Shown piece by piece: positions 26,527 through 35,005 of a stretch of DNA of 64,000 nucleotides. A program made the position numbers and the translations under genes. The stretch is taken from NCBI GenBank assembly GCA_964501315.1, contig CAZCSO010000006.1, positions 1-64,000 on the forward strand, read 5' to 3'. The notes below the pieces were generated by a model that saw only the letters and a list, made by a program, of their open reading frames with translations, had not been told where the DNA came from and did not search any database. Within the stretch, counting starts at the first letter, position 1. Each line of letters starts with the position of its first letter. Source of the DNA: UBA5603 sp964501315 (GTDB taxonomy: Bacteria; Bacillota_I; Bacilli_A; Izemoplasmatales; Hujiaoplasmataceae).

Positions 26527-26805
26527 TTTCCACAAACTAAGATATATTTTGAATTTGTGAATGATATCCAAAAACACAAATCCATACTAATCACATAGCA
26601 AACTTGGTTGTGACAACCTCAAAAGTGGCACAAACTTAGTTATGACAACACACTGTTTTTATACGTTTTTATGACGGTTTATTAGTCTATCTAAAATGAC
26701 GGTTTTTATTTGAATGATATTCTATTTCATTGTAATGATATATATTTATAGATATATATTTATTTTATCATCTGTAGAAATTACGATAGAATCAAGTCAC
26801 TTTAT
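26527..26805. other. Non-coding stretch with short direct repeats
   Basis: No gene is seen between the DUF4143 ATPase and the flavodiiron protein gene. It holds an 18-base direct repeat with two mismatches, AAACTTGGTTGTGACAAC (26600-26617) and AAACTTAGTTATGACAAC (26632-26649), 32 bases apart, and a 10-base repeat ATGACGGTTT at 26671-26680 and 26696-26705. These look like transposon-end or binding-site repeats left from an element. Confidence 0.55.
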
Positions 26806-26833
26806 TTGAGTATTTTCATGTTTTTGGTATAAT
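26806..26833 (+). promoter_or_regulatory. Promoter of the flavodiiron protein gene
   Basis: TTGAGT (26806-26811), 16-bp spacer, TATAAT (26828-26833), 15 bases before the start region. Confidence 0.6.
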
Positions 26834-26848
26834 AATAGTGAGGTGAAA

Positions 26849-28063
26849 ATGATGCAAACAAATGTATTTGAATTAAAGAAAAATGTATATTGGATTGGCG
26901 TCAATGACTACGATCTAAGAGTGTTTGATATCGTCATGGAAACCAAGTTTGGAACGACTTATAATGCTTATCTTGTCATCGGCAGTGAAAGAACTGCTTT
27001 AATTGATACTACAAAAGCTCCTTTTAAAGAAGATTATATTGCCAAACTGTCTTCATTGTACGATATCTCAAAAATTGATTATGTTATTATGAACCATACC
27101 GAACCCGATCATGCTGGGTCCATTGAAGCACTGTTGAATATAAACCCGAACATAACCGTGGTAGCGACAACGCCCGGTATTAACAACTTAAAAGAAATAT
27201 TAAATCGTCCTTTCAAATCAATTCAAACCAAGGAAGGTATGGAGATTTCACTCGGAAATCGCACCCTTCAATTTTACCCTTTACCCTTCTTGCATTGGCC
27301 TGATACGATGTTTACGTACATGAAAGAAGAAGCCATGCTCTTTACGTGTGATTTCTTCGGTGCTCATTATGCTTTTGAAGGCGTTTTGGCAAAGAACGTT
27401 CAAAATTGGGATGATTATCAATTTGCGTTGAAACATTATTTTGACTCCATCATGTCTCCCTTTAAGAAGTTCGTAAACAAAGCTTTGGACAAAATCCAAA
27501 ATTTACCCATTCAGTATGTATTGACTGGTCATGGACCGGTCGTTGATGAAACCAATTTAGAAGAAACAAAAGTACTCTACCGTCAGTGGGCAAAAGGTAA
27601 ACCTGTCAATCCACAACCGCTTATCGTCATTCCGTACGCATCTGCCTACGGGTATACCGAAAAAATGGCAGTTGCGATTGAAGAAGGCATTTTGGAGTAT
27701 TTTAACGGAAACGCTACCGTTGAACGGTATGATTTGGTGACGACGCCCTTGGATACGGTTATTGAACGAATCGATCAAGCCGATGCATTCTTAATTGGGA
27801 CCACCACCATCGTCGGTGACAGCGTAAAACCGGTATGGGATGTCATGACTGCGTTGAACTCCACCCTCCACGGGAACAAAGTTGCTGCTGCATTTGGCTC
27901 ATACGGTTGGAGCGGAGAAGGCCCATTATTTATTACCGAACGTCTCAAACAACTGAAGATGAAGACGTTAGAACCGTTACGAATCAAATTCAATCCTTCC
28001 ATTGATCAATTAAAAGAAGCGAAAGCCTATGGACAAGCATTCGCTCAAATCTTAAAACCCTAA
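26849..28063 (+). CDS. fprA: Flavodiiron protein (FprA-type A-type flavoprotein)
   Basis: A 404-residue cytosolic enzyme that reduces O2 to water (or NO to N2O) at a di-iron site, protecting anaerobes. The N-terminal beta-lactamase-like domain has the iron ligands in NHTEPDHAG (H83, E85, D87 and H88 region), FLHWPD, FTCDFFGAH and LTGHGP. The C-terminal flavodoxin domain from about residue 255 has the FMN loop IPYASAYGYTEKM and GTTTIVGD. The electron donor, usually rubredoxin, is not encoded nearby. ATG at 26849 or 26852 could serve the GAGG site; both are plausible. It marks an oxygen-exposed anaerobic lifestyle. Confidence 0.93.
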   Translation: MMQTNVFELKKNVYWIGVNDYDLRVFDIVMETKFGTTYNAYLVIGSERTALIDTTKAPFKEDYIAKLSSLYDISKIDYVIMNHTEPDHAGSIEALLNINPNITVVATTPGINNLKEILNRPFKSIQTKEGMEISLGNRTLQFYPLPFLHWPDTMFTYMKEEAMLFTCDFFGAHYAFEGVLAKNVQNWDDYQFALKHYFDSIMSPFKKFVNKALDKIQNLPIQYVLTGHGPVVDETNLEETKVLYRQWAKGKPVNPQPLIVIPYASAYGYTEKMAVAIEEGILEYFNGNATVERYDLVTTPLDTVIERIDQADAFLIGTTTIVGDSVKPVWDVMTALNSTLHGNKVAAAFGSYGWSGEGPLFITERLKQLKMKTLEPLRIKFNPSIDQLKEAKAYGQAFAQILKP

Positions 28064-28069
28064 GAAAAA

Positions 28070-28102
28070 CCCTTCCAAGTATATATTTGGAAGGGATTTT
28101 TT
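28070..28102. terminator. Bidirectional terminator between fprA-like and def-like genes
   Basis: CCCTTCCAA / TTGGAAGGG nine-base stem, A-rich on one side and T6 on the other. Confidence 0.85.
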
Positions 28103-28676
28103 ATTCAGCGTCTGGGCTATAAAACACAACGGGTTTTATAGTAGGTAATGCATCTTTTACCTTTGAGGTAAAGAGTACACCATTCAAATGATCAAATTCA
28201 TGTTGGAACACAATACCCACGTAATCTTGGAGTTTGAGAAGGCGTTCTGTCGCTTCTCTTGTGGAAAGGTTGATTTCCATAAATTTAACTTTGATGCGCT
28301 TGGCTCTCGGAACCAATCCGTTTTCTTCTTCATCGACGGAAAGGCAACCTTCACCACCGGGAAGATAGGTTTGCTCTTCACTTGCTGAAAGGATTTTTGG
28401 ATTGACGACAACGTATTCGTGAAGAGCATCACCCTTTTCATTGTATGTGCTCATGACAAACATTCGTTTCATCACACCGATTTGCGGAGCGGCTAAACCT
28501 ACTGCAGGACGCAAATGGTATTGTTCTGAGATGACGTCGTCCTGAGAGTTATGTAAATACTCCAACATGGATTGTAATGTTGAAAAATCCGAATCGGATA
28601 AAGGCAGCGTAACTTCGCTGGCACGTTTATGGAGTAATGGGTTTGGGTCCATCAATATATCATTCATAGTTATCAT
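28101..28676 (-). CDS. def: Peptide deformylase
   Basis: A 191-residue metalloenzyme that removes the N-formyl group from nascent proteins. All three motifs are intact: GLAAPQIG, EGCLS (Cys ligand) and HEFDH (two His ligands and catalytic Glu). The length and the 12-15 residue insertion put it in the type 2, Firmicutes-like group. The open frame runs 30 codons further upstream, but GGTGA five bases before the ATG at 28676 and the -10 box at 28693 fix the start. Confidence 0.95.
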   Translation of the reverse strand: MITMNDILMDPNPLLHKRASEVTLPLSDSDFSTLQSMLEYLHNSQDDVISEQYHLRPAVGLAAPQIGVMKRMFVMSTYNEKGDALHEYVVVNPKILSASEEQTYLPGGEGCLSVDEEENGLVPRAKRIKVKFMEINLSTREATERLLKLQDYVGIVFQHEFDHLNGVLFTSKVKDALPTIKPVVFYSPDAE

Positions 28677-28692
28677 AGTTATCACCATGATT

Positions 28693-28698
28693 ATTATA
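28693..28698 (-). promoter_or_regulatory. -10 box of the def gene
   Basis: TATAAT on the minus strand 17 bases upstream of the ATG at 28676. Confidence 0.5.
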
Positions 28699-28788
28699 CC
28701 ATAATGAGATAAAATGACGCACGTTTTTTGCTTTTTCAGATGAAGGAGAACGAATATATGATACAATAATGACGGAGATGATTGGTCT

Positions 28789-30720
28789 ATGAACTATGCG
28801 TTTTCTAACAAGGATATTATTCGTTTTTCACCTCATCATACCCCCGAATGGACGATGACATTAGGCAATGGTGGGTTTGTGAGTGGGGCTGTTGACGGCA
28901 CCCTATTTCGTCATCACCATGGGTATCTCGTTGCTTCATTGCTACCACCGACCAATCGGTATTCAATTTTATCAAAAACGATTGAAACGATTGATAACGA
29001 ACCCATGATTTCTCATCACCAAAAAGCTTTTTTATACGACGGGCTTGTGACGTCAGAGTATGCGTATAATGGTGTGTCCTATAAGAAAATCATTGTTCCT
29101 TATTATAATCATAACGCAGTTGGAATTCGGTATGAATTTACTTCCTGCAAAAGCCGTCATATTGCGATTTCTCCACTCTTTAACATCCGCCCAAATAGTG
29201 ATGTTTCTTCACCAACAAAACCATCGTACATCATCGATCGTGAAGGTAATCAACTTCGTTTTTATGATGCAAAACATCCAACTGTCAAGGTTCATGTATC
29301 TTGGTCAATGGGTACCCTTGTTTCAAAGAATGAAATCATTGGTCCCATTCAGCATTGGTTTGATGCGTCCACAGGAGATCCCCGATTGGACTATGGATTC
29401 ATTCCATTTGAATTTGATGTTGCACTTTTAGAAGGGACTTTTAATTCATTTGAACTAATCGTATCAGCTAATGAAAACCTCGATATAACCGTCAATGATA
29501 TGATTCAAATCGAGCGCAATCGACAGGCTGAACTAATCAAAAAATCAGGATATGTTGACCCGCTCGCTCAACAATTTGTGATAGCAGCTGATCAATTCAT
29601 TGTAAAACGACAGTCCACTCATGCAACGACGATTTTAGCAGGATTACCATGGTTCGCAGATTGGGGTAGAGATACGATGATTGCCTATCTCGGATTGGTT
29701 TTACAGACAAAACGATTTGACGAGGCAAGACAAATATTGCACTCATTTGTACAGTATGAATCAAACGGAATCATTCCCAATATGTTTCCAGACGCGCCGA
29801 ATCCGCCGTTGTATAACACAGTCGATGCGTCACTGTGGTTTTTTCAAGCGATTTATGCGTATTATGAAGCTACTCACGATTCTACATTTATCAAAGATAA
29901 TCTGTTTAGAACCATGAAACGAATTATCAAGGCCTATCAAGAAGGTACGTCATTTTCGATTCACATGGATACCGATGGATTGATTCATGCTGGTTCTGGG
30001 TTGGACCAAGTCACGTGGATGGATGTTCGTATCAACAATATTGTGGTGACGCCACGGCACGGGAAACCGGTCGAAATCAATGCACTGTGGTATAACGCAT
30101 TGATGATTATGGATTATTTCACTAACCTCTTCGATGAACCGAATTTGGCTTATTTAGAGCTTTCTAAACGAGTTAACTATTCATTCAATCAGAAATTCTG
30201 GAATAGCAAACGAAACTGCCTTTATGATGTCATTGATGCGTACGATGAATCCATTCGACCCAATCAAGTGTACGCCACGAGTTTATCGTTTCCGATTGTC
30301 GGTAAGACGCGTGGGAAAAAATTGCTTCAAGTAGTTAAAAAAGAATTGTTAGATATTTACGGACTAAGAACCTTATCGATTCACGATCCTCGCTTCATTC
30401 CCATCTATGACGGTCCGATTGAAAAACGCGATTTTGCGTATCATATGGGGACAACTTGGCCGTTTTTGCTAGGAGGATATTGCGAAGGGTATTTGAAGAT
30501 GCATTCTTTTTCACCTCAAGCGTTTGGACACGTAAAAAAAATCATTTTGCGTTTTAAGACTCATCTTCAAGAAGGATCTTTGAATGGCATCGCCGAGATT
30601 TTTGATGGTGATCAAGGTACGATATCAAGAGGGTGTCATACCCAAGCCTGGAGTGTTGGTGAAATCATGCGAATTTACACGCAATATCTATTACAGGAGG
30701 ATACCTATGCGCATCGATAA
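28789..30720 (+). CDS. Glycogen debranching enzyme (amylo-alpha-1,6-glucosidase type)
   Basis: A 643-residue protein with the N-terminal beta-sandwich of bacterial debranching enzymes (about 1-240) and the GDE_C (alpha/alpha)6 barrel (about 260-640). The barrel motifs are LPWFADWGRDTM, GIIPNMFPDAPNPPLYNTVDASLWF, QVTWMDVR and the late TTWPFLLG. It removes alpha-1,6-linked glucose branches from glycogen-type polymers. No signal peptide, so it is cytosolic. With the pullulanase at 41889 it suggests storage or uptake of alpha-glucan. Its last 14 bases overlap the next gene's start. Confidence 0.92.
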   Translation: MNYAFSNKDIIRFSPHHTPEWTMTLGNGGFVSGAVDGTLFRHHHGYLVASLLPPTNRYSILSKTIETIDNEPMISHHQKAFLYDGLVTSEYAYNGVSYKKIIVPYYNHNAVGIRYEFTSCKSRHIAISPLFNIRPNSDVSSPTKPSYIIDREGNQLRFYDAKHPTVKVHVSWSMGTLVSKNEIIGPIQHWFDASTGDPRLDYGFIPFEFDVALLEGTFNSFELIVSANENLDITVNDMIQIERNRQAELIKKSGYVDPLAQQFVIAADQFIVKRQSTHATTILAGLPWFADWGRDTMIAYLGLVLQTKRFDEARQILHSFVQYESNGIIPNMFPDAPNPPLYNTVDASLWFFQAIYAYYEATHDSTFIKDNLFRTMKRIIKAYQEGTSFSIHMDTDGLIHAGSGLDQVTWMDVRINNIVVTPRHGKPVEINALWYNALMIMDYFTNLFDEPNLAYLELSKRVNYSFNQKFWNSKRNCLYDVIDAYDESIRPNQVYATSLSFPIVGKTRGKKLLQVVKKELLDIYGLRTLSIHDPRFIPIYDGPIEKRDFAYHMGTTWPFLLGGYCEGYLKMHSFSPQAFGHVKKIILRFKTHLQEGSLNGIAEIFDGDQGTISRGCHTQAWSVGEIMRIYTQYLLQEDTYAHR

Positions 30721-31420
30721 ATTGTTATCATCGTTACATTATGGATCACGTAACGATATCAAAAAGATGGCTAAAGATGGATTGATAATAATCAATGACC
30801 GTAAAGAAAAAGATGCCTCGATGGACGTTGACCCCAACAACGATACCATTATCATTAACGGGGAAACATTGTTCTATAAAGAACATCTTTATGTGATGAT
30901 GAACAAACCCAAAGACGTTGTATCCAGTTCGACGGATCCATATCATTCAACATATTTAGATTTTTTGCCAGAATCGTATCATCGATTTGATCTTCAAGTC
31001 TGTGGTCGACTGGATGTCGATACAACGGGATTATTATTGCTCACCAACGATGGCGATTACTTGCACAAAGTTATTTCACCCAAGAAAGACGTCTTTAAAA
31101 CGTATTCTGTTACGCTCGATAAGCCTATCGAAAACGTGGAACCTCTTACGAAGGGCGTGACCATCAAAGACGGACAAGAACGTCCCTATACGACAAAACC
31201 CGCCATTGTGTACGATATGAACGGCAATTTCTGTCGTATCAAGATATCCGAAGGAAAATTCCATCAAGTTAAACGCATGTTTGAAGCCATCGGTTATACC
31301 GTTGTTCAACTGAAACGCGAAGCCATCGGGTCGCTTAATCTCGATGAATCGATGATTGAAGGTGACGTACGATTGCTTTCGAATGAAGAAAAAGAATTGG
31401 TTTTTATCCATGAAGACTAG
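30707..31420 (+). CDS. rsuA: RsuA-family 16S rRNA pseudouridine synthase
   Basis: A 237-residue enzyme with an N-terminal S4 RNA-binding domain (1-60) and the RsuA/RluE catalytic domain. The catalytic Asp is in GRLDVDTTGLLLLTNDG, and GKFHQVKRMF is the typical C-terminal block. It should isomerise U516-equivalent uridine in 16S rRNA. The start has AGGAGG six bases upstream and lies inside the 3' end of the debranching gene, so translation is coupled. Confidence 0.92.
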   Translation: MRIDKLLSSLHYGSRNDIKKMAKDGLIIINDRKEKDASMDVDPNNDTIIINGETLFYKEHLYVMMNKPKDVVSSSTDPYHSTYLDFLPESYHRFDLQVCGRLDVDTTGLLLLTNDGDYLHKVISPKKDVFKTYSVTLDKPIENVEPLTKGVTIKDGQERPYTTKPAIVYDMNGNFCRIKISEGKFHQVKRMFEAIGYTVVQLKREAIGSLNLDESMIEGDVRLLSNEEKELVFIHED

Positions 31421-31431
31421 TCAATTTATGA

Positions 31432-31437
31432 TATAAT
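31432..31437 (+). promoter_or_regulatory. -10 box of the ylbF-ylbG unit
   Basis: TATAAT 15 bases before the ATG at 31453, with GGTGA between. Confidence 0.45.
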
Positions 31438-31452
31438 AATTTTGGTGATAAA

Positions 31453-31839
31453 ATGGACTGGACAGAACTCATGACTTTGGCGATGGATGCCAGTGACGAA
31501 TGGAAACAAACAGAGGCGTATCTAACCTATATCGATGCCAAAAACGGCTTATCGGATCCATCGTTAGTGCCACTCATTGATTCTTTTGAAAAAACCAAAA
31601 AAACCTATGAAGAAGTAATTCGTTATGGTAAGTATCACCCCGATTTCGATTCCGCCACAAAAGCATTCATTGAAGCGAAAACGGCGCTTTATCAAACACT
31701 AGAGTACCAAGCCTATTCTCAGGCACTTCTAAAAATCAATGAACAATTCCGCTTGTTTTCGAGCGAACTGAATGAGGTATTGCTCTCCTGCAAGGTGATG
31801 GGAGACCAACCCAAATCTTGTCATACGAAAGGACGATAA
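31453..31839 (+). CDS. ylbF: YlbF/YmcA (RicF/RicA) family protein
   Basis: A 128-residue helical protein of the YlbF family. In Bacillus YlbF (RicF), YmcA (RicA) and YaaT (RicT) form a complex that steers RNase Y cleavage and promotes competence, sporulation and biofilm formation. The core (IDSFEKTKKTYEEV...DFDSATKAFIEAKTALYQ) matches. Two cysteines near the C-terminus (SCKVMGDQPKSC) are placed like the iron-sulfur ligands of the Ric complex, as inference. It is followed after one base by ylbG. Confidence 0.85.
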   Translation: MDWTELMTLAMDASDEWKQTEAYLTYIDAKNGLSDPSLVPLIDSFEKTKKTYEEVIRYGKYHPDFDSATKAFIEAKTALYQTLEYQAYSQALLKINEQFRLFSSELNEVLLSCKVMGDQPKSCHTKGR

Positions 31840-31840
31840 T

Positions 31841-32071
31841 ATGGTTTCAAGAAAAGGATTAGTGGTTTATTACTCAACGCCGAAAATTGTCAATGAAATA
31901 GAAAAGAAAGGCGTTCATATTGTCTATAATAATGAGAAGCGTAATTATCTTACCGGCTACGTCGATGCCAATCAACTTGATCGCGTCAAAAAGGATATCT
32001 CGCAAATGAAAGCCGTCAAAAAAGTCGAAGATTCGTTGATGGAATTTGATAACTATACATTCACCGAATAA
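31841..32071 (+). CDS. ylbG: YlbG family protein (DUF2129)
   Basis: A 76-residue conserved Firmicutes protein of unknown function. RKGLVVYYSTPK, YVDANQLD and the LxxLxxVKKV-like end match the family. The ylbF-ylbG order is the same as in Bacillus. Confidence 0.88.
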   Translation: MVSRKGLVVYYSTPKIVNEIEKKGVHIVYNNEKRNYLTGYVDANQLDRVKKDISQMKAVKKVEDSLMEFDNYTFTE

Positions 32072-32097
32072 ATATTCTATCTGTTAATATATTTTAC

Positions 32098-32126
32098 TTG
32101 ACAGTGTTATTTGTTTTTGGTACAAT
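32098..32126 (+). promoter_or_regulatory. Promoter of rpsP
   Basis: TTGACA (32098-32103), 17-bp spacer, TACAAT (32121-32126). Confidence 0.8.
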
Positions 32127-32156
32127 AGGTATGATTTTGATAGCAGGAGGGATAAC

Positions 32157-32426
32157 ATGGTTAAAATTAGACTTCAAAGATTCGGAACGACGAAACGTCC
32201 GTTCTATAGAATCGTCGCTGCGGAAGCCAGTAAGAGACGTGACGGAAGATACTTGGAAATCGTTGGTTTATACGATCCTACCAAATCACCGGCATTTGTT
32301 CAAATCGATAAGGACTTAGCCTTAAAATGGTTAAACGTTGGTGCTCAACCCACCGATACCGTTAAAAATCTTTTATCGAAACAAGGCATCATCGCTGAAT
32401 ACGCCGAAGCGAAGAAAAACAAATAG
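32157..32426 (+). CDS. rpsP: 30S ribosomal protein S16
   Basis: An 89-residue protein starting VKIRLQRFGTTKRPFYRIV and containing KRRDGRYLEIVGLYDP, the S16 signature. It helps assemble the 5' and central domains of 16S rRNA. AGGAGGG precedes the ATG. Confidence 0.98.
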   Translation: MVKIRLQRFGTTKRPFYRIVAAEASKRRDGRYLEIVGLYDPTKSPAFVQIDKDLALKWLNVGAQPTDTVKNLLSKQGIIAEYAEAKKNK

Positions 32427-32440
32427 TTGGGGCTCAGAAA

Positions 32441-32689
32441 ATGGCTGTAAATTTCGAAAAGGTAATCTTAGATTTGGTTACGCCATTGGTTGTTCATCCC
32501 GATGACTTGGTTGTTAAAAAATTCTCAGAAGACGATGAATCGATTACCATTCAAGTGCTGGTCAATCAAGAAGATTTAGGTCGTGTCATTGGCAAAGGTG
32601 GCAAAATCGCTAATGCGATTCGCACCATCGCCTACGCTGCCGCTTCTCGACTTGGCAAAAAGATTAACATTGATATTGATTCCTTTTAA
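32441..32689 (+). CDS. khpA: KH-domain RNA-binding protein KhpA
   Basis: An 82-residue single KH domain with the GxxG loop in VIGKGGKIANAIR. The rpsP-khpA order is conserved in Firmicutes. KhpA pairs with KhpB (Jag) to bind RNA and affect cell size and division in streptococci. Confidence 0.93.
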   Translation: MAVNFEKVILDLVTPLVVHPDDLVVKKFSEDDESITIQVLVNQEDLGRVIGKGGKIANAIRTIAYAAASRLGKKINIDIDSF

Positions 32690-32709
32690 TGTAACGATTG
32701 AGGTTTGAG

Positions 32710-33129
32710 ATGAAAGAAGCCATTGCGGTTAGTGCCTGTTTACTCGGATATAATTGCAAATATGACGGCCAAAACAATCTTAATACGGAGTTAATCGCTT
32801 CCTTAAGAGGAAAAAAGGTTTTACCGATTTGTCCTGAAGTGCTGGGCGGATTGCCAACGCCCCGTATTCCCTCTGAAATACAGTCTGATGGTCGCATCTT
32901 GAACGCTAAAGGCGATGATGTGTCTCAGTACTTTTGCCGAGGAAAAGAATTAACATTGGCATTGATGCAAAAGCATCATTCAACGAAGGTTATTTTGAAA
33001 GATGGATCGCCTTCTTGCGGATTTTTAACCATTTACGATGGAACGTTTACAAACCGTAAAATTCCGGGAATGGGGGAAACTGCGAAGTATCTACTTCAAA
33101 ATGGCGTCACGATTCTAAACCAAACTTAG
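32710..33129 (+). CDS. DUF523 family protein
   Basis: A 139-residue YbbK-like protein. The cysteine-bearing blocks VSACLLGYNCKYDG, PICPEVLGGLPTPR and LKDGSPSCG are the DUF523 hallmarks and suggest a metal or iron-sulfur site. Function unknown; some relatives act in thiouracil desulfuration. GAGG lies upstream of the ATG at 32710. It occupies the place where rimM-trmD usually follow rpsP-khpA. Confidence 0.85.
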   Translation: MKEAIAVSACLLGYNCKYDGQNNLNTELIASLRGKKVLPICPEVLGGLPTPRIPSEIQSDGRILNAKGDDVSQYFCRGKELTLALMQKHHSTKVILKDGSPSCGFLTIYDGTFTNRKIPGMGETAKYLLQNGVTILNQT

Positions 33130-33130
33130 G

Positions 33131-33154
33131 GTCAGCGATACGCTGACTTTTTGT
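33131..33154 (+). terminator. Intrinsic terminator after the rpsP operon
   Basis: GTCAGCG / CGCTGAC seven-base stem with a three-base loop followed by T5. Confidence 0.8.
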
Positions 33155-33189
33155 TTGCCCGAATCCTGTTTATCTGTTACTATCTATGA

Positions 33190-33195
33190 TATAAT
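33190..33195 (+). promoter_or_regulatory. -10 box of the DEAD-box helicase gene
   Basis: TATAAT 36 bases before the ATG at 33231; -35 weak. Confidence 0.45.
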
Positions 33196-33230
33196 GAATT
33201 ATAATTTATAAAAAGAAATGAGTTGTTACA

Positions 33231-34856
33231 ATGGAATTAGCTTTTGAAATGAAACAAGAAATAAAGCAGGGCATCGAAGTCATGGGCTTCACCGCTTTGA
33301 CTGAAATACAAGAATTGACCATTCCGTTACTGTTATCAGGACGGGATGTCATTGGCCATTCGCATACTGGAACGGGTAAAACCGCCGCGTTTGGTATCCC
33401 GATTTTAGAGAAACTGGATTTTAACTCAGACCTTATCCAAGCGCTGGTATTAGCCCCTACGCGAGAACTGGCGGTTCAAATTCACGATGAATTATTACGG
33501 ATGGCCAAATTCATGCCCAATTGCCGTATTGTCACGGTGTTTGGTGGTGATCCCATCACCAATCAAATTTATAAACTCAAAAAGAAACCGCAAATCATCA
33601 TCGGTACACCAGGTCGTACCATCGACCACATCAACCGTAAAACAATTCGGCTAGACCACATACAATTCATGGTGTTGGATGAAGCCGATGAAATGTTGAA
33701 AATGGGCTTTCAAGAAGATATCGAAACCATTTTTCAAGCGATTCCGGAGGAACGTCAAACCTTGATGTTTTCGGCAACCATGCCTCGTCCGATTTTATCG
33801 CTCGCAAAAACCTACATGCATGATCCTGAACTCATCAAAGTTATTGGTGAGGAAGCGACGAATCAGGATGTCAATCAATACTATTATAAAGTCCGACGCG
33901 AAAATAAAACCGAAGCCATCTACCGTCTTATCAATGTGTATCGTCCCAAATTATCGCTCATTTTCTGCAACACGAAAGTACAAGTCGACGAACTGACTCA
34001 AGAATTAATCGAACGCGGCGTTAATTGTGATAAAATTCACGGTGATTTACCGCAAACTACCCGTCTGGATGTTCTCAAGAAATTTCATAATGGCATCATC
34101 GATGTATTGGTCGCAACCGACGTAGCGGCTCGTGGTTTGGATATTAAAGCCGTTGAAGCCGTCTTTAATTACGATGTTCCTGAAAAAGCGGATTATTACG
34201 TTCATCGGATTGGTCGTACGGGTCGAATTGGCAACATCGGCTATTCCTTCACCCTTGTTTCCAAAGGTGAATTGAAACAAATAGAAGAAATTGAACGGAT
34301 TACTAACTCAAAGATTAAAAAACGGAATATTCCGACGTATGAAAAAGTATTGGATGTCAAAAACCAAAAAGTCGTCGATCAGATTGTTGCCTTGGTCGGT
34401 GCCAACATCAATTTTGAACCGCAGTATCAATTGATGAATCAACTCATTGAAGCTCAACTATCCGAAGATCAAATCATCGTAGCGTTACTAAAAATGATTG
34501 AATCGAAACAAGATACCGAAGCCAATACTGCCGATATCAACGAAGAATTCGAAACCCGTCGTCCCCGTGAAGATTCGCAGGATGGACAAGCTCGTTTCCA
34601 TCTCAATTTAGGTAAAAACATGGACATAAGTGTTTCGGATATCTTAGATTTCGTTTGTTCGAAGATAAAGATTTCAAGAAAAGAAGTTCAAAACATTGCG
34701 ATATTATCCGAATTTTCATTTTTTAGTGTTCCAGCCCGTTATCAAGATGAGATTATTAAAACATTGAATAACACCAAGTTAAAAGGTAAACGAGCCGGAT
34801 TGTCGTTATCAAAACCGAGAAAATCCTCGTTTAACAATCGTCCCTATCGCTCATAA
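33231..34856 (+). CDS. DEAD-box RNA helicase with DbpA-type RNA-binding domain
   Basis: A 541-residue ATP-dependent RNA helicase (CshA/DeaD-like). Motifs in order: Q motif near FTALTEIQ, Walker A HTGTGKT, PTRELA, TPGR, DEAD in VLDEADEML, SAT, ARGLD and HRIGRTGR. After a linker, residues about 455-535 (ARFHLNLGKNMDISV...RKEVQNIAIL) form a DbpA-like RRM. Such enzymes remodel ribosome-assembly intermediates and structured mRNA, especially in the cold. It is a single-gene unit with its own terminator. Confidence 0.94.
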   Translation: MELAFEMKQEIKQGIEVMGFTALTEIQELTIPLLLSGRDVIGHSHTGTGKTAAFGIPILEKLDFNSDLIQALVLAPTRELAVQIHDELLRMAKFMPNCRIVTVFGGDPITNQIYKLKKKPQIIIGTPGRTIDHINRKTIRLDHIQFMVLDEADEMLKMGFQEDIETIFQAIPEERQTLMFSATMPRPILSLAKTYMHDPELIKVIGEEATNQDVNQYYYKVRRENKTEAIYRLINVYRPKLSLIFCNTKVQVDELTQELIERGVNCDKIHGDLPQTTRLDVLKKFHNGIIDVLVATDVAARGLDIKAVEAVFNYDVPEKADYYVHRIGRTGRIGNIGYSFTLVSKGELKQIEEIERITNSKIKKRNIPTYEKVLDVKNQKVVDQIVALVGANINFEPQYQLMNQLIEAQLSEDQIIVALLKMIESKQDTEANTADINEEFETRRPREDSQDGQARFHLNLGKNMDISVSDILDFVCSKIKISRKEVQNIAILSEFSFFSVPARYQDEIIKTLNNTKLKGKRAGLSLSKPRKSSFNNRPYRS

Positions 34857-34890
34857 GCTAACGAAAGTTACCGAAAGGTAGCTTTTTTTA
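34855..34890 (+). terminator. Intrinsic terminator after the DEAD-box helicase gene
   Basis: Nested dyad AGCTA...TAGCT with inner TACC-GAAA-GGTA hairpin, followed by T7. Confidence 0.65.
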
Positions 34891-34946
34891 TTCGATGAAT
34901 TCCGGTTTTTAAGGTTTATTATCGGCCGTTCATTTTGTCTCGCCGA

Positions 34947-34974
34947 TTGACAAATCACGCCATTTCGCTATAAT
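34947..34974 (+). promoter_or_regulatory. Promoter of the degV-PadR-HAAS operon
   Basis: TTGACA (34947-34952), 16-bp spacer, TATAAT (34969-34974). Confidence 0.8.
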
Positions 34975-35005
34975 GGAGATAGGTTTATTTAGAAGGAGCG
35001 ATAAA

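Noticed and set aside
26560..26600. Possible attachment-site copy of the tRNA-Cys 3' end near CAAATCC
   Set aside because: Only seven bases match the tRNA T arm; too short to call a duplicated att site.
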